Origin: Caulobacteraceae bacterium
Lineage (GTDB): Bacteria > Pseudomonadota > Alphaproteobacteria > Caulobacterales > Caulobacteraceae
DNA length: 64,000 nucleotides
Assembly (NCBI GenBank): GCA_947475735.1
Contig: CANJLQ010000009.1
Span: 121,788 to 185,787, forward strand
Reading direction: 5' to 3'
Position 1 is the first letter of the stretch. Each line of letters begins with the position of its first letter. The notes under the pieces were generated by a model, which saw only the letters and a program-made list of their open reading frames with translations, did no database searches and was not told the DNA's origin. A program made the translations under genes and the position numbers. Shown here in pieces: positions 38,408-47,969 of the stretch.

Positions 38408-39454
38408 ATGAACGCACACGTCTCGATCAAGCCCGCTACCGCCGGTCTGCTGACGCCCTCGGCCGCCTACAAGCCGTTCCGTTATCCGTGGGCCTTCGAC
38501 ATGTGGAAGAAGCAGCAGCAGGTCCACTGGATGCCCGAGGAGGTGCCGCTGGGCGAAGACTGCAAGGACTGGGCGGCGAACCTGAACGACAAGGAGCGCA
38601 ACCTCCTGACCCAGATCTTCCGCTTCTTCACCCAGTCGGACATCGAGGTCGCCGACAACTACATGGAGAAGTACGGCCGGGTCTTCAAACCGACCGAGGT
38701 CAAGATGATGCTCTCGGCCTTCGCCAACATGGAGACCATCCACATCGCGGCCTACGCCCTGCTGCTCGAGACCATCGGCATGCCCGAGAGCGAGTTCGGG
38801 GCCTTCATGGAATACGAGGCCATGAAGGACAAGCACGACTACATGGGCCAGTTCGGGGTCGAGTCTGACGCCGACATCGCCCGCACGCTCGCCATGTTCG
38901 GCGGCTTCACCGAGGGGCTTCAGCTGTTCGCGTCCTTCGCCATGCTGATGAACTTCCCGCGCCAGAACAAGATGAAGGGCATGGGCCAGATCGTGTCCTG
39001 GTCGGTGCGCGACGAGAGCCTGCACTGCGACGGCATCATCAAGCTCTACCACGCCTTCAACAAGGAAACCGGCTGCGTCACCCCCGCCGTGGCCGACGAC
39101 ATCGTGGAATGCTGCCGCACCGTGGTGAAGCTGGAGGACAAGTTCATCGACCTGGCCTTCGAGGCCGGCGAGGTCAACGGCATGACCCCCGAGGACATCA
39201 AGCAATACATCCGCTTCATCGCCGACTGGCGCCTGCGCCAGCTGAAGCTGCCCGAGCTCTATGGCGTGAAGGAAAACCCCCTGCCGTGGCTGCAGTCGCT
39301 GCTGAGCGGCGTCGAGCACGCCAACTTCTTCGAGGCCCGCGCCACCGAATACTCCAAGGCCGCCACCCAGGGTGCCTGGCACGGCGCCGACGGCGTCTGG
39401 GGCGAGTTCGACAAGCTGATGGCCCGCCGCGACATGAGCATGGTCGCGGGCTGA
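38408..39454 (+). CDS. nrdB: class I ribonucleotide reductase beta subunit
   Basis: This 348-residue radical-bearing subunit of class Ia ribonucleotide reductase supplies the tyrosyl radical for deoxynucleotide synthesis. Diiron ligands are in FFTQSDIEVADNY (Asp), FANMETIHIAAYALL (Glu, His, then the radical Tyr) and SVRDESLHCDGI (Glu, His). The carboxylate arrangement is intact. The large subunit gene is not in the window. A 201-base upstream gap holds candidate NrdR and CtrA sites, and a strong hairpin ends the gene. Confidence 0.95.
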   Translation: MNAHVSIKPATAGLLTPSAAYKPFRYPWAFDMWKKQQQVHWMPEEVPLGEDCKDWAANLNDKERNLLTQIFRFFTQSDIEVADNYMEKYGRVFKPTEVKMMLSAFANMETIHIAAYALLLETIGMPESEFGAFMEYEAMKDKHDYMGQFGVESDADIARTLAMFGGFTEGLQLFASFAMLMNFPRQNKMKGMGQIVSWSVRDESLHCDGIIKLYHAFNKETGCVTPAVADDIVECCRTVVKLEDKFIDLAFEAGEVNGMTPEDIKQYIRFIADWRLRQLKLPELYGVKENPLPWLQSLLSGVEHANFFEARATEYSKAATQGAWHGADGVWGEFDKLMARRDMSMVAG

Positions 39455-39456
39455 AC

Positions 39457-39484
39457 GGCCTCCCTCCCGGACGGGAGGGAGGCC
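39457..39484 (+). terminator. hairpin terminator after nrdB
   Basis: A perfect 12-bp stem (ggcctccctccc with gggagggaggcc) and a 4-base loop begin 3 bases after the nrdB TGA. There is no T-tract, but the stem is very GC-rich and lies between two convergent genes, so it probably serves both. Confidence 0.7.
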
Positions 39485-39494
39485 GCGCTGGGGA

Positions 39495-40502
39495 TCAGCC
39501 AAGGCCGTCCAGCGTGATCTTGCCGATCGTGGTCCCGCTTTCCAGCAGGCGGTGAGCCTCCCGCAGGCTCTCGGGGGTAAGCGGACCAAGATGGGTCCGG
39601 GCGGTGGTCCGCAGCTCGCCGGTGTCGACCCGCCAGGCGACCTCCGCCAGGATTTCGCCCTGCCGACCGATATCGTCGGTCTCGTACATGGAGCGCGTGT
39701 ACATCAGCTCCCACGCCACGGTCAGGCTCTTGGCCCAAGCTTCGCCCATCTCCAGCGTCTCCTGACGCTCGATCAGCAGGACCGAGCCCTGCGGCTTCGT
39801 CGTGGCGACCACCTCGGGCCAGTGGTGCTCGGTCTGGGTGGTCACATAGACGTGGTCGGCCTGACCGAGCCCCAGCTCGGCCAAGGCTTCGCTGAGCGGA
39901 CGGCGGTGGTCGATGACATGATGCGCGCCGAGATCACGAACCCATGCCTCGGTCTCCGGTCGCGAAACCGTCGCGACGACCGACAGAGCCGTCAGACGTC
40001 GGGCCAGCTGGATCACCATGGAGCCGACCCCGCCTGCGCCACCGACCACCAGAAGAACGCCGGTCTGCTCGCGGTCGACTTTCAGCCGGTCGAACAAACC
40101 CTCCCAGGCGGTCAGTGTGGTCAGCGGCATCGCGGCGGCCTCGGCGAAGCCGAGCGAGCGAGGCTTTAGGCTGACGATTCGGTGATCCACGGTCTGAAGC
40201 TCCGCATTGCTGCCGGCGCGGTTCAGGTCGCCCGCGTACCAGACCTCGTCGCCCGCCTTGAACCCGGTGACCTTCGCCCCGACGGCCTCGACCACCCCTG
40301 CGGCGTCCCAGCCCAGCACGACCGGTTGATCGGCCGTACCTTCGCGGCTGGCCCTGATCTTGTAGTCGATCGGATTGACCGACACGGCCCGCACGCGGAC
40401 CAGCAGGTCCTGCGGACCCGGCTTTGGCGTGGGGATGTCGTGAAAGGTGAAGCTGGCCTCGTCGGCGATCGGCGACGGCACTACATAGGCGATGGATTTC
40501 AT
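39495..40502 (-). CDS. zinc-type alcohol dehydrogenase family oxidoreductase
   Basis: A 335-residue medium-chain dehydrogenase/quinone-reductase family protein. It starts at ATG 40502 (8 bases after ggag); an ATG one codon earlier (40505) is the alternative. It has NPIDYKIRASREG, the GWDAAGVVEAVGAKVTGFKA catalytic-domain block and a Rossmann VVGGAGGVGSMVIQLA. The usual structural zinc Cys cluster is absent, so it is likely a zinc-free NADPH quinone or enoyl reductase. It faces an HxlR regulator 104 bases away, the typical arrangement for redox- or aldehyde-induced oxidoreductases. Confidence 0.87.
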   Translation of the reverse strand: MKSIAYVVPSPIADEASFTFHDIPTPKPGPQDLLVRVRAVSVNPIDYKIRASREGTADQPVVLGWDAAGVVEAVGAKVTGFKAGDEVWYAGDLNRAGSNAELQTVDHRIVSLKPRSLGFAEAAAMPLTTLTAWEGLFDRLKVDREQTGVLLVVGGAGGVGSMVIQLARRLTALSVVATVSRPETEAWVRDLGAHHVIDHRRPLSEALAELGLGQADHVYVTTQTEHHWPEVVATTKPQGSVLLIERQETLEMGEAWAKSLTVAWELMYTRSMYETDDIGRQGEILAEVAWRVDTGELRTTARTHLGPLTPESLREAHRLLESGTTIGKITLDGLG

Positions 40503-40606
40503 CATGCGTTCTCCGGCTCGGGATGAGCCGGACCGCATGTGTGGGGCCCGCCGACCGTCTCAAGAACGCACCGAAACGTGCCTCAGGAACGCGAAGGATA
40601 CCTTCG

Positions 40607-40954
40607 ATGCCCAAGCGTCATGTCGACTACGACGGCGAGGGATGCCCGGCGGAAGCCGCCCTGGAGCTGATCCGCGGCAAGTGGAAGGGCGCGGTCCTCT
40701 ATCATCTCATGGCCGGCGAACCGGTCCGCTTCAATGCCCTGCGCCGTTTCCTGCCCACAGTCAGCCAGCGCATCCTGACCAAGAGCCTGCGCGAGATGGA
40801 GGCGGATGGTCTGATCAGCCGCACGGTCTATCCCGAGGTCCCGCCTCGCGTCGACTATGCCTTGACCGACCGGGGGCGGGCCCTCGTCCCGGCGATCCAG
40901 TCCCTCGCGAGCTTCGGGCAGGACTGGGTGCTGGAGGGGCGACCCGCCGCCTGA
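40607..40954 (+). CDS. HxlR family winged-helix transcription regulator
   Basis: This 115-residue regulator starts at ATG 40607, giving MPKRHVDYDGEGCPAEAALE, in which Cys13 is the conserved N-terminal cysteine that senses quinones or aldehydes in this family. The winged helix is ELIRGKWKGAVLYHLMAGEPVRF to VSQRILTKSLREMEADGLI, followed by the beta-wing RTVYPEVPPRVDYALTDRG. It likely represses the divergent oxidoreductase. Its stop is 3 bases from the convergent molybdopterin gene end. Confidence 0.93.
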   Translation: MPKRHVDYDGEGCPAEAALELIRGKWKGAVLYHLMAGEPVRFNALRRFLPTVSQRILTKSLREMEADGLISRTVYPEVPPRVDYALTDRGRALVPAIQSLASFGQDWVLEGRPAA

Positions 40955-40957
40955 GGA

Positions 40958-41740
40958 TCAGATCCCCGCATACCACTCGTATCCGCGATCCGGCCAGTAT
41001 CCGCCCCTCGGCCCCGGCATCGCCTCGAAGCTGTCGACCACCTCGATCCGGCGGATGTACTTCGCCTGTTTGTAGCCCAACTGACGCTCGACCCGCAGCC
41101 TCAGCGGCGCCCCGTGCGGCACGCCCAGGGTCTCGCCGTTCATGTCATAGGCCAGGATCGTCTGCGGGTGACGCGCGTCGATCAGGTCGATCGATTCATA
41201 GTAGCGCGGCCCGTCCTCCGTCTGGGTCAGGGCGTCGAAACAATGGAAGACGACATACTTCGCCTCGGGCTTCAGTCCCGCCTCGTCCAGCAGGGTCTCC
41301 AGCCGCACCCCGCTCCACTGGCCGATCGCCGTCCAGCCCTCGACGCAGTCGTGCTTGGTGATCTGGGTCCGGGCCGGTCGCTCCCGCAGTTCGGCCAGAG
41401 ACAGCGACAGCGGCCGCTCCACCAGCCCGTCGACCACCAGCCGGTAGTCGGCGAAGCCCGCATCCCGGAGCGCCACATAGTCCGCCGCCGCCGGGTCGAT
41501 CGATCCGTTCGGCTTGAAGAAGGAGATGTCGCGCGGCTCATACTCCGGCGCCAGGGCCTCGCGCGGGATCAACAGGCGCTGCGATCGCCGCGTCAGGGCC
41601 TCGGCGGACACCCGCAGGCTCTCGCTGATCGTCTGTCCGCGCTGGCAGGCCGCCAGGGTCATCACGCCCACGGCGGCCCCGGCACGCGCCAGCCAGGATC
41701 GCCGGTTCAGGCCCATCGGCTTGGAAGCGGTCTCGCTCAT
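40958..41740 (-). CDS. molybdopterin-dependent oxidoreductase (sulfite oxidase/MsrP-like fold)
   Basis: A 260-residue protein starting at ATG 41740, which overlaps the cytochrome b stop (ATGA). The leader has twin Arg in NRRSWLARAGAAVGVMTLAA then Cys, so Tat export with a lipobox is possible. The Mo-ligand Cys132 lies in KHDCVEGWTAIGQWSGVRL; GVPHGAPLRLRVERQLGYKQ and AKYIRRIEVVD are the SUOX-fold C-terminal block. The partner membrane cytochrome b would pass electrons. Substrate is unknown: sulfite, methionine sulfoxide or another. Confidence 0.88.
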   Translation of the reverse strand: MSETASKPMGLNRRSWLARAGAAVGVMTLAACQRGQTISESLRVSAEALTRRSQRLLIPREALAPEYEPRDISFFKPNGSIDPAAADYVALRDAGFADYRLVVDGLVERPLSLSLAELRERPARTQITKHDCVEGWTAIGQWSGVRLETLLDEAGLKPEAKYVVFHCFDALTQTEDGPRYYESIDLIDARHPQTILAYDMNGETLGVPHGAPLRLRVERQLGYKQAKYIRRIEVVDSFEAMPGPRGGYWPDRGYEWYAGI

Positions 41741-42561
41741 GACGGGTCTCCCTTCGGCTCTGCCGGCGCGGCGTGGGCCTCGTGCGTCGACGGCTCCAGC
41801 ACGAACCAGCCGGTGATCATGGCCCGCATGTTGTTCACGAAGCCGGTCCAGAACACGAGCCCGACGTGGATGACGATGAAACCCACGATCATCGCCCCCG
41901 AAAGGAAGTGCAGCGTCCGCGCCGACTGTCGCCCGCCCATGATGTCCAGCAGGAAGCCGCCGACCGCGTTGAACCCCGGCGACATCGACAGACCGGTGAT
42001 CAGCATCATCGGCAGGACGACCAGGATCATCGCCACATAGGTCAGCTTCTGGATGACGTTGTAGGTCCGCGCCTCCTCGTCCTTGGGGAAGTGGAAGCGG
42101 GCGTGTTCCTTCACCGAGGGCCAGAACCCGGCCAGGTCCGTCTTGGTCGGCCACAGCTTCTTGCCGAACCGGCGGGTGATGAAGCCATAGGCCAGATAGA
42201 TCAGGCCGTTGATCACGAAGACCCAGGCGAAGAAGAAATGCCAGTGCCGCGCCTCGGCCAGGTTGCGCCCCTGCGGGATCAGCAGCCAGTTCGGGATCGG
42301 CGGAATGTCCAGCCAGTGCCCCTGTCCAAAGCGTGTCGTCTGGCCCCAGTCCAGATGCGGATGGGCCAGCAGGATGTTCAGCCCGCTCATGATCAGGATC
42401 ACCACGGCTGTCACGTTCAGCCAGTGGCTGACGCGGACCAGCGGCGGATGGCGATAGGTGTCGACCCGGCCGCCGGGCAGGGGCCGGTCGGCGTGCGGGT
42501 CGGGTCCGGCCTCGAGCGAGGTCGCGGCCTCGCCTCTGGTATCGATCACGCCGTCGGTCAT
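41737..42561 (-). CDS. cytochrome b561-type membrane subunit
   Basis: A 274-residue four-helix di-heme membrane protein. Helix 1 has VRVSHWLNVTAVVILIMSGL with a haem His; others are RHWHFFFAWVFVINGLIYLA and LHFLSGAMIVGFIVIHVGLV with paired His. The hydrophilic N-terminus (about 40 residues) precedes. It is coupled to the molybdopterin oxidoreductase downstream, so it should exchange electrons between that enzyme and the quinone pool. Confidence 0.9.
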   Translation of the reverse strand: MTDGVIDTRGEAATSLEAGPDPHADRPLPGGRVDTYRHPPLVRVSHWLNVTAVVILIMSGLNILLAHPHLDWGQTTRFGQGHWLDIPPIPNWLLIPQGRNLAEARHWHFFFAWVFVINGLIYLAYGFITRRFGKKLWPTKTDLAGFWPSVKEHARFHFPKDEEARTYNVIQKLTYVAMILVVLPMMLITGLSMSPGFNAVGGFLLDIMGGRQSARTLHFLSGAMIVGFIVIHVGLVFWTGFVNNMRAMITGWFVLEPSTHEAHAAPAEPKGDPS

Positions 42562-42673
42562 CCGCTTCCCCCGCCTTGCCGATAGGGAACGGTCTCACAA
42601 GCCGCTCCCGGCCGCAAACCGCCCTTCCGCGCGAATACGCGGCGACAGGCCCGCCGGTTACGCGCCGGCCGCC

Positions 42674-43141
42674 TCAGGTGGGTGGGGCGCAGCGGCTGCG
42701 GTCGCCGGCTTCGCAGGCGCGGACATCGGCCTCCCAGCGCGCCCGGTCCGCCTCCCAGCGCCGCCGGGCCTCCTCGGCCACCCGCGTCGCCTCCTCCCAC
42801 GCCAGCCGCCGCCTCAGGGCCTCTGCGACCTCGGCCTCATGGCGCGCGCGTCCGGCCTCGAAGGCGGCCTGGTCCGCCCGCTCCTGGTTCGCGGCCAGGT
42901 CATTGCGCGCCGTGATCTCGGCGTTCAGGGCCTGGGTGACGCGCAGTTCCTCGGGATCCTGCTCGGCGTCGGTCGCCTGGACATCCGCCTCGCCGTCGTT
43001 CGGCACGGCCGTGGCCACGGGCTTGGCCGCCGCCGGGGTCAGCAGTTGATCCACCCTGTCCTGCGCCACGGCGATCTGAGCCACGGCGAAGGCGTTCAAC
43101 AGGATACCAAGGACGAGGGCGCGGCCCGGGATGCGGGTCAT
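42674..43141 (-). CDS. exported coiled-coil protein, function unknown
   Basis: A 155-residue product with leader MTRIPGRALVLGILLNAFAV ending AVAQ. Residues about 55-145 are Ala/Glu/Arg-rich and helical (EVAEALRRRLAWEEATRVAE, RRRWEADRARWEAD), consistent with a coiled coil, with Cys near the end (RACEAGDRSRC). It follows the SleB gene by 37 bases and may be the last gene of the exopolysaccharide operon. Confidence 0.7.
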   Translation of the reverse strand: MTRIPGRALVLGILLNAFAVAQIAVAQDRVDQLLTPAAAKPVATAVPNDGEADVQATDAEQDPEELRVTQALNAEITARNDLAANQERADQAAFEAGRARHEAEVAEALRRRLAWEEATRVAEEARRRWEADRARWEADVRACEAGDRSRCAPPT

Positions 43142-43178
43142 GGATGGGTCTCCCTGGCCGATGCGACGGACCGCCGCC

Positions 43179-44303
43179 TCAGCGAGGGACAGCGATACGC
43201 CGGCTCCGGGCGGGTGTCACGCCGCGCGAGGCGTCCAGCGGGCTGGCCAGGACCGGAGGCGGCGGCGGCGGCGCGGCGACGACCTCGACCGGCGGGGCGG
43301 CCGCGAGCGCGGCGGCGTCTTCATCGTCGCTGCCGCCGATGGGTCCGGCCATTTCGGGCACCGCCAGTGTGACCATGGGCGTCAGCGCCAGCTCGGTCGT
43401 CATCTCGGTCTCAAGCTCGGGGACCGTCAGATCCTCGACGAAGGTCGCCACCGCCGCCAGTTTGGTGATGACCGGCTCGGCGCCGGCGTGGGCCCCCGTA
43501 AACGCTCCTGGCAGGCCCCACGCCCCCGTCCAGCGATAGAAGATGTGGGTGCCGATCTGGTGCATCTTGACCAGCCGCTCGGCCCAATAAGGCGCCACCC
43601 AGTCGGTGTGATAGTGGGTCGCCATGCCGACCTCGGGTGTGACGAGGCCGTTCAGCGCGGCCGCCGCCACCGCCCGCGCCCGCGCCCAGCCGGCCTCCGA
43701 CGGACGACGCCCCAGCGCCCCGTCGCAGGTGAAGCTGAACTGGCAGCCCGTGGTGCGTTCCTGGCCCTGGAACACGACGCCGCAGATGGTCTTGGGAAAG
43801 GCCGGATGCCGCATGCGGTTGATCACCACCTGGGCCACCGCCGCCTGGCCCAGGGCGGTTTCGGACGCCGCCTCGTAATAGACCGCCGAGGTCAGGCAAT
43901 CGAGCGCGCGGCCATAGTCCGCGAGACGCTCGGGCGGCATGATGAACGGCCGTGCCGGCTGGATCGGCAGGGTCGAGAAAGGCAGGGAGGCGTTCCATAC
44001 GCGCGCCTCGTCCATCGAAATTGGCCGAACCGCGTCGGGCGCCAGGGTGAAGTCCAGCGGCAAGGTCGCCCCCGGCCCGCCGGCCCTGGCGGCCGCGACG
44101 TTCGCTCCCCGATCCCCGCGCATCTCGTCCAGGCGCGTATGGATCAGGGCCGCGCCGGAGGCCACGACGATGGCGAAACAGGCGATCAGGGCCAGGGCCG
44201 TCGGGGCCCACGGATGCAGCGCCACCCGCAGGGCGAAGGCGCGCGCCCGGGCCAGCCGGTTCGCGGTGTCCGTCTCGGGGGTGGTCTCGATACTCGCCGT
44301 CAT
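43179..44303 (-). CDS. SleB-family cell wall hydrolase, membrane anchored
   Basis: A 374-residue protein read from ATG 44303, which overlaps the ligase stop (ATGA). A single membrane segment (APTALALIACFAIVVASGAA) near residue 37 anchors it. The Hydrolase_2 catalytic domain covers about 135-255: DCLTSAVYYEAASETALGQA with the conserved Glu, VVINRMRHPAFPKTICGVVFQ and CQFSFTCDG, then THYHTDWVAPYW. Such enzymes are lytic transglycosylases/amidases of peptidoglycan. The last 90 residues are Pro/Ala-rich. It may open the wall for polysaccharide export. Confidence 0.88.
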   Translation of the reverse strand: MTASIETTPETDTANRLARARAFALRVALHPWAPTALALIACFAIVVASGAALIHTRLDEMRGDRGANVAAARAGGPGATLPLDFTLAPDAVRPISMDEARVWNASLPFSTLPIQPARPFIMPPERLADYGRALDCLTSAVYYEAASETALGQAAVAQVVINRMRHPAFPKTICGVVFQGQERTTGCQFSFTCDGALGRRPSEAGWARARAVAAAALNGLVTPEVGMATHYHTDWVAPYWAERLVKMHQIGTHIFYRWTGAWGLPGAFTGAHAGAEPVITKLAAVATFVEDLTVPELETEMTTELALTPMVTLAVPEMAGPIGGSDDEDAAALAAAPPVEVVAAPPPPPPVLASPLDASRGVTPARSRRIAVPR

Positions 44304-45670
44304 CGGCCACCTCCTCGGCCGAAGCCGAACTGCAGGCCCAGAAGAAAGCTCCAGAACGCCGCGATCGACGGAACCTGCAAGCCGAAATCGGTCAGGCCGT
44401 GGATCAGGACCACGACATTTGCGCACGTCAGACCGATCAGCAAGGTCTGGCCGCGCCCCGTGCCGCTGCGCATCACCGCGCTGGCGACGATCATGCCGAT
44501 CAGCAGAAACATCGGCACGGCCCCCGCCAGCCCGGCCTCTTCCAGCCATTGCAGATAGACATTGTGCGTCGCCCGGATGTGCCAGAGGTCCGGCGCGGTC
44601 TCGGCGGTCATCAGCTGCAGATTGACGGCATCGAAACTGCCCAGTCCCCAGCCGAACAGGGGCGAGGCGGTGAAGGCGCCCCAGTGGACGGAGAACAGAT
44701 GGCTGCGATCGCCCAGGCCGCTTTGCCCTTCGGCGAGGCGGGACCAGAGCAGGTCATTGCCGCCGACCATCAGCAGCGCGGCCACGGCGAGCAAAAGGCC
44801 TGCCGCCGCCCCGATCGCGCTGCGGTTTCGTTTGCGGCTCACCAGGGTCCAGACCAGGAGCGCGCCCGAGGCGAACAGGGTCGCGACAAGCGCCATTCGT
44901 GACGCCGTCAGCATCAGGCAGACGGCGGTCAGGGCCAGGCAAGCCACCGGTGCCGCGGCGGCCGTCAGCCGGGCGGTTCGACCCCGCCCTTCCGTGCGGC
45001 TCCACGCTCGCAGGAACAGCGTCAGGCCCAGCACCGTCAGAATGCCGAAGACCGTCCCCCCGCTGTTGGCGCTCAGGAACCCGCCGGACAGTCGTCCGCC
45101 CTGAGCCACCTGCGTTCCCGACAGGAAACTGACCAGGGCGATCACCGCATAGGCCCCACCGATCCACACGATCAGCTCGACCGTGGCCTGGGCGCGGTCC
45201 CGACGCACGCCCTGGAGCGCGCCCAGACCAAAGGCGCAGGCGAGGCCGAGCAGCTTGGCGATTTCCAGGCGGGTGGCTCCGCGATCGATCGTCAGCGAGC
45301 CGGGCGTCACCCCGGCCCACCCCCAGACCGGATGCGCTCCGCCCGGTCCCCAGGGAGTCAGACTCCATGCTGCGACGGCGATGACCAGGCCGAACAGCAG
45401 GGCGGGGGCGGCCAGAGCGTCCAGATCATCGAGCGATCGCCGCAACGGCGTCATCAGCCCGACCAACAGGGCGGCGCCCAGCAGGGCGGTCAGCCAGGCA
45501 GAGGCGGCCGGCTGATTGGCCCCGAAGAACAGGTGGGCCACCGTCAGCAGAACCGGCAGGCCGGCGAGAGCGGTCAAAGCGGGCCAGGGCGGCCGCCGCT
45601 CTGGTCCGCGACGCGCCCCGAACGCCGGTGCTCGTCGCTCTCGAGCGCTGGCGAGCGGGGTCGAGGTCAT
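44300..45670 (-). CDS. O-antigen ligase / Wzy-like polysaccharide polymerase
   Basis: A 456-residue membrane protein with about 10-12 hydrophobic segments. The Wzy_C/WaaL periplasmic loop lies near residue 320-380, and RATHNVYLQWLEEAGLAG is the family's conserved block (H-N-x-x-L). A GRLSGGFLSANSGGTVFGIL segment is also typical. It starts 4 bases after the BY-kinase stop. It likely joins or polymerises exopolysaccharide repeat units exported by the neighbouring genes. Confidence 0.87.
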   Translation of the reverse strand: MTSTPLASARERRAPAFGARRGPERRPPWPALTALAGLPVLLTVAHLFFGANQPAASAWLTALLGAALLVGLMTPLRRSLDDLDALAAPALLFGLVIAVAAWSLTPWGPGGAHPVWGWAGVTPGSLTIDRGATRLEIAKLLGLACAFGLGALQGVRRDRAQATVELIVWIGGAYAVIALVSFLSGTQVAQGGRLSGGFLSANSGGTVFGILTVLGLTLFLRAWSRTEGRGRTARLTAAAAPVACLALTAVCLMLTASRMALVATLFASGALLVWTLVSRKRNRSAIGAAAGLLLAVAALLMVGGNDLLWSRLAEGQSGLGDRSHLFSVHWGAFTASPLFGWGLGSFDAVNLQLMTAETAPDLWHIRATHNVYLQWLEEAGLAGAVPMFLLIGMIVASAVMRSGTGRGQTLLIGLTCANVVVLIHGLTDFGLQVPSIAAFWSFLLGLQFGFGRGGGR

Positions 45671-45674
45671 GACA

Positions 45675-47936
45675 TCAGGCCGTGTAGTATTTCTTGTAGT
45701 CGCCGTAATAGTAGCCGGCGTCGCCGTAGCCGTAGCGGGCCTGGGCCTTCATATCGACCTGCGTCAGACCGACACCGGCGACGTGGGCCCCGGACTGCTC
45801 CAGGATCTTCAGCGCCGCGCCGATGGCCTTCTCGGGCGTCTTGCGCCAGCGGGCCAGGAAGACGACGGCGTCGGCCTTGGCCGCGATCAGGCGAGTGTCC
45901 GACACGGCCAGAACGGGTGCCGTGTCCAGGATGACCAGATCGAAGTCCTGGCGCAGACGCACCAGCAGTTCATCCATCGCGACGGAGCCGAACACGTCGC
46001 GCGGTGTGAAGCTGTTCTTGGCCAGCGGCAGGATCTGCGCGCCGGACGGCGCGTCCAGTATCATCGCCTGTTCCAGCGGGACGGCTCGGTTCAACACCTC
46101 GACCAGGCCGACCTCGGGCTCGACCCCGAGCAGCCGGTTGACGTTGCGGCGGCGCAGGTCGCAGTCGACCAGGATGACCCTGAGGCCCGACTGGGCGGCG
46201 ACGCGCGTCAGGCAAAGGGCCGTTGTCGTCTTGCCTTCCGCCGGCAGGGCCGAGGTCAGGGTGATGACCTTGATCTGGTGACCGATGCGCGAGAACAGGA
46301 TCGAAGCCCGCATGGCCCGCACCGCCTCGGTGAAGCTGGACAGTGGTTTCTTGACCACATAGTCGGCGGGGGTGTCGTCCCGGTCCTCCGGGGCGGCGAC
46401 CGAGGTCAGCAGCGGCACCGAACCCAGGTGCGGCAGGCCGAACTTGTGCTCGACGTCCTCGGCGGTGATGACGCCGGTGTCCAGCATGATGGCCAGCACG
46501 ACGGCGGCCACCCCGGCCACGAGCGCCAAGCCAAGGCCGAGCGCCAGATTCAACGGCACGTTCGGTGAACTGGGGCGCGTCGGAATGGCGGCGGGCGAGA
46601 CGATCCGGGCGTCCGATTCCTGCAGGCCCTCGGTGCTGGTGGTCTCCTGGAAGCGGTTCAGGAAGCTCTGGTACAGGGTGCGCACCGACTCGGCGTTGCG
46701 CGACAATTCGTTCAGACGCACTCCGGCGGCGTTGTTGGCCGCCAGCGTCCCGCGCGCCGACCCCAGGCTGCCTGCCATGGAGCCGGTGCGCTCGCGCGCG
46801 ACCTGAACCTGGGCTTCCAGATTGGAGATGATACGGCGGATCTCGGCCTGGATCTGGGCGTCGATGTCGGCCAGTTCCCGTTCGGCCCGCAGCATGTCGG
46901 GGTGGCGGGGGCCATAGCGGCTCGTCAGGTCGGCGACGCGTCCAGACACCTCGGCGCGACGGGCCCGCAGCGACTGGACCACCTGCGATCCCAGGGCTTC
47001 GCCGACGTCCTCGCCATTGGACCCGGCCGCCAGTTGGGCCCGCGCGGTGCGCAGACGGGCCTCGGCCTCGGCCTGGGTCGCCCGGACTGTCGCCAGTTGC
47101 TGGTTGTAGGCAGAGATCTCCTGCTCGGTCAGGGTCGCTCCGGAGGAGCTGAGCAGGTTGTTGGCTGTCCGGTACTGCTCGACCGCGGCCTCGGCCTGCT
47201 GAACCTCCGTGCGCAGGTCGGCCAGGCGGGTCGTCAGCCAGCTGTTGGCCTGGCGGGTCGCGTCGAACTTGGCTTCCAGCTGCTCGAGCAGATACCGCTC
47301 GGCGAAGGTGTTGGCGATGCGCGAGGCCTTGGCCGGGTCCGCGGACGTGAATCCGACGTTCATCACATAGGTCAGGCCGGACCGCTTCACCGAAAGGCGA
47401 CGAAGTACGTTGTCGACGACCTTCTCCTTCTCGCGCTGCTGGTCGACCGCGCTCAGCCGCTCGCGCGCGGCGTCGGGAGCGGCGGCGCCGAACAGGCCGG
47501 CGATGCCGCCCATCACCGAGGCGACCGGACCAGGCTCGGCCAGGGCAGGATTGAACTCGGCGTCTTCGTCCAGGTTCAGCGCATCGACGACCCGCTCGGC
47601 CAGCTGGCGCGACTTGAGGATCTCGATTTCGGTATCGACCACGCCCGAGTCGGCGGACAGGCCCGACAGAACGGCCTCCGCATCGACGACGTTCTGGGAC
47701 CGGGTGTCGATCGTCAGGCTGGAGGTCGCCGTGTACATCGGCGTCGCCCGAACCGTCACGATGATCGCGCCGACCATCACGACCAGGGCCACGGCGAGGA
47801 ACAGCGGAAGCCGACGCCGGAAGAGGGCGATCAGCCGGTGAAGGTCCAGTCCTTCGACGGGCCCGTCTTCGGACTCCGGTCCACCGGGCGCGCGCCCGGA
47901 CGTGAACGGCCGCGGCTCGGAGAGAGTGTTCAGCAT
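45675..47936 (-). CDS. polysaccharide co-polymerase / BY-type tyrosine autokinase (Wzc-like)
   Basis: A 753-residue two-part protein. The Wzz domain (about 30-200, with membrane helix LPLFLAVALVVMVGAIIVTV), a long coiled coil (about 200-425) and a second helix near 455 precede the kinase. The kinase shows Walker A SALPAEGKTTTALCLTRVAA, Walker A' VILVDCDLRRRNVNRLLG and Walker B LVILDTAPVLAVSDT. The C-terminus ends in a Tyr cluster (YGYGDAGYYYGDYKKYYTA) for autophosphorylation. It sets chain length and export. The start at 47936 has only a weak ribosome site. Confidence 0.93.
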   Translation of the reverse strand: MLNTLSEPRPFTSGRAPGGPESEDGPVEGLDLHRLIALFRRRLPLFLAVALVVMVGAIIVTVRATPMYTATSSLTIDTRSQNVVDAEAVLSGLSADSGVVDTEIEILKSRQLAERVVDALNLDEDAEFNPALAEPGPVASVMGGIAGLFGAAAPDAARERLSAVDQQREKEKVVDNVLRRLSVKRSGLTYVMNVGFTSADPAKASRIANTFAERYLLEQLEAKFDATRQANSWLTTRLADLRTEVQQAEAAVEQYRTANNLLSSSGATLTEQEISAYNQQLATVRATQAEAEARLRTARAQLAAGSNGEDVGEALGSQVVQSLRARRAEVSGRVADLTSRYGPRHPDMLRAERELADIDAQIQAEIRRIISNLEAQVQVARERTGSMAGSLGSARGTLAANNAAGVRLNELSRNAESVRTLYQSFLNRFQETTSTEGLQESDARIVSPAAIPTRPSSPNVPLNLALGLGLALVAGVAAVVLAIMLDTGVITAEDVEHKFGLPHLGSVPLLTSVAAPEDRDDTPADYVVKKPLSSFTEAVRAMRASILFSRIGHQIKVITLTSALPAEGKTTTALCLTRVAAQSGLRVILVDCDLRRRNVNRLLGVEPEVGLVEVLNRAVPLEQAMILDAPSGAQILPLAKNSFTPRDVFGSVAMDELLVRLRQDFDLVILDTAPVLAVSDTRLIAAKADAVVFLARWRKTPEKAIGAALKILEQSGAHVAGVGLTQVDMKAQARYGYGDAGYYYGDYKKYYTA

Positions 47937-47969
47937 CTTAATCTACGCACCTGGGACGGAGAAACCCGT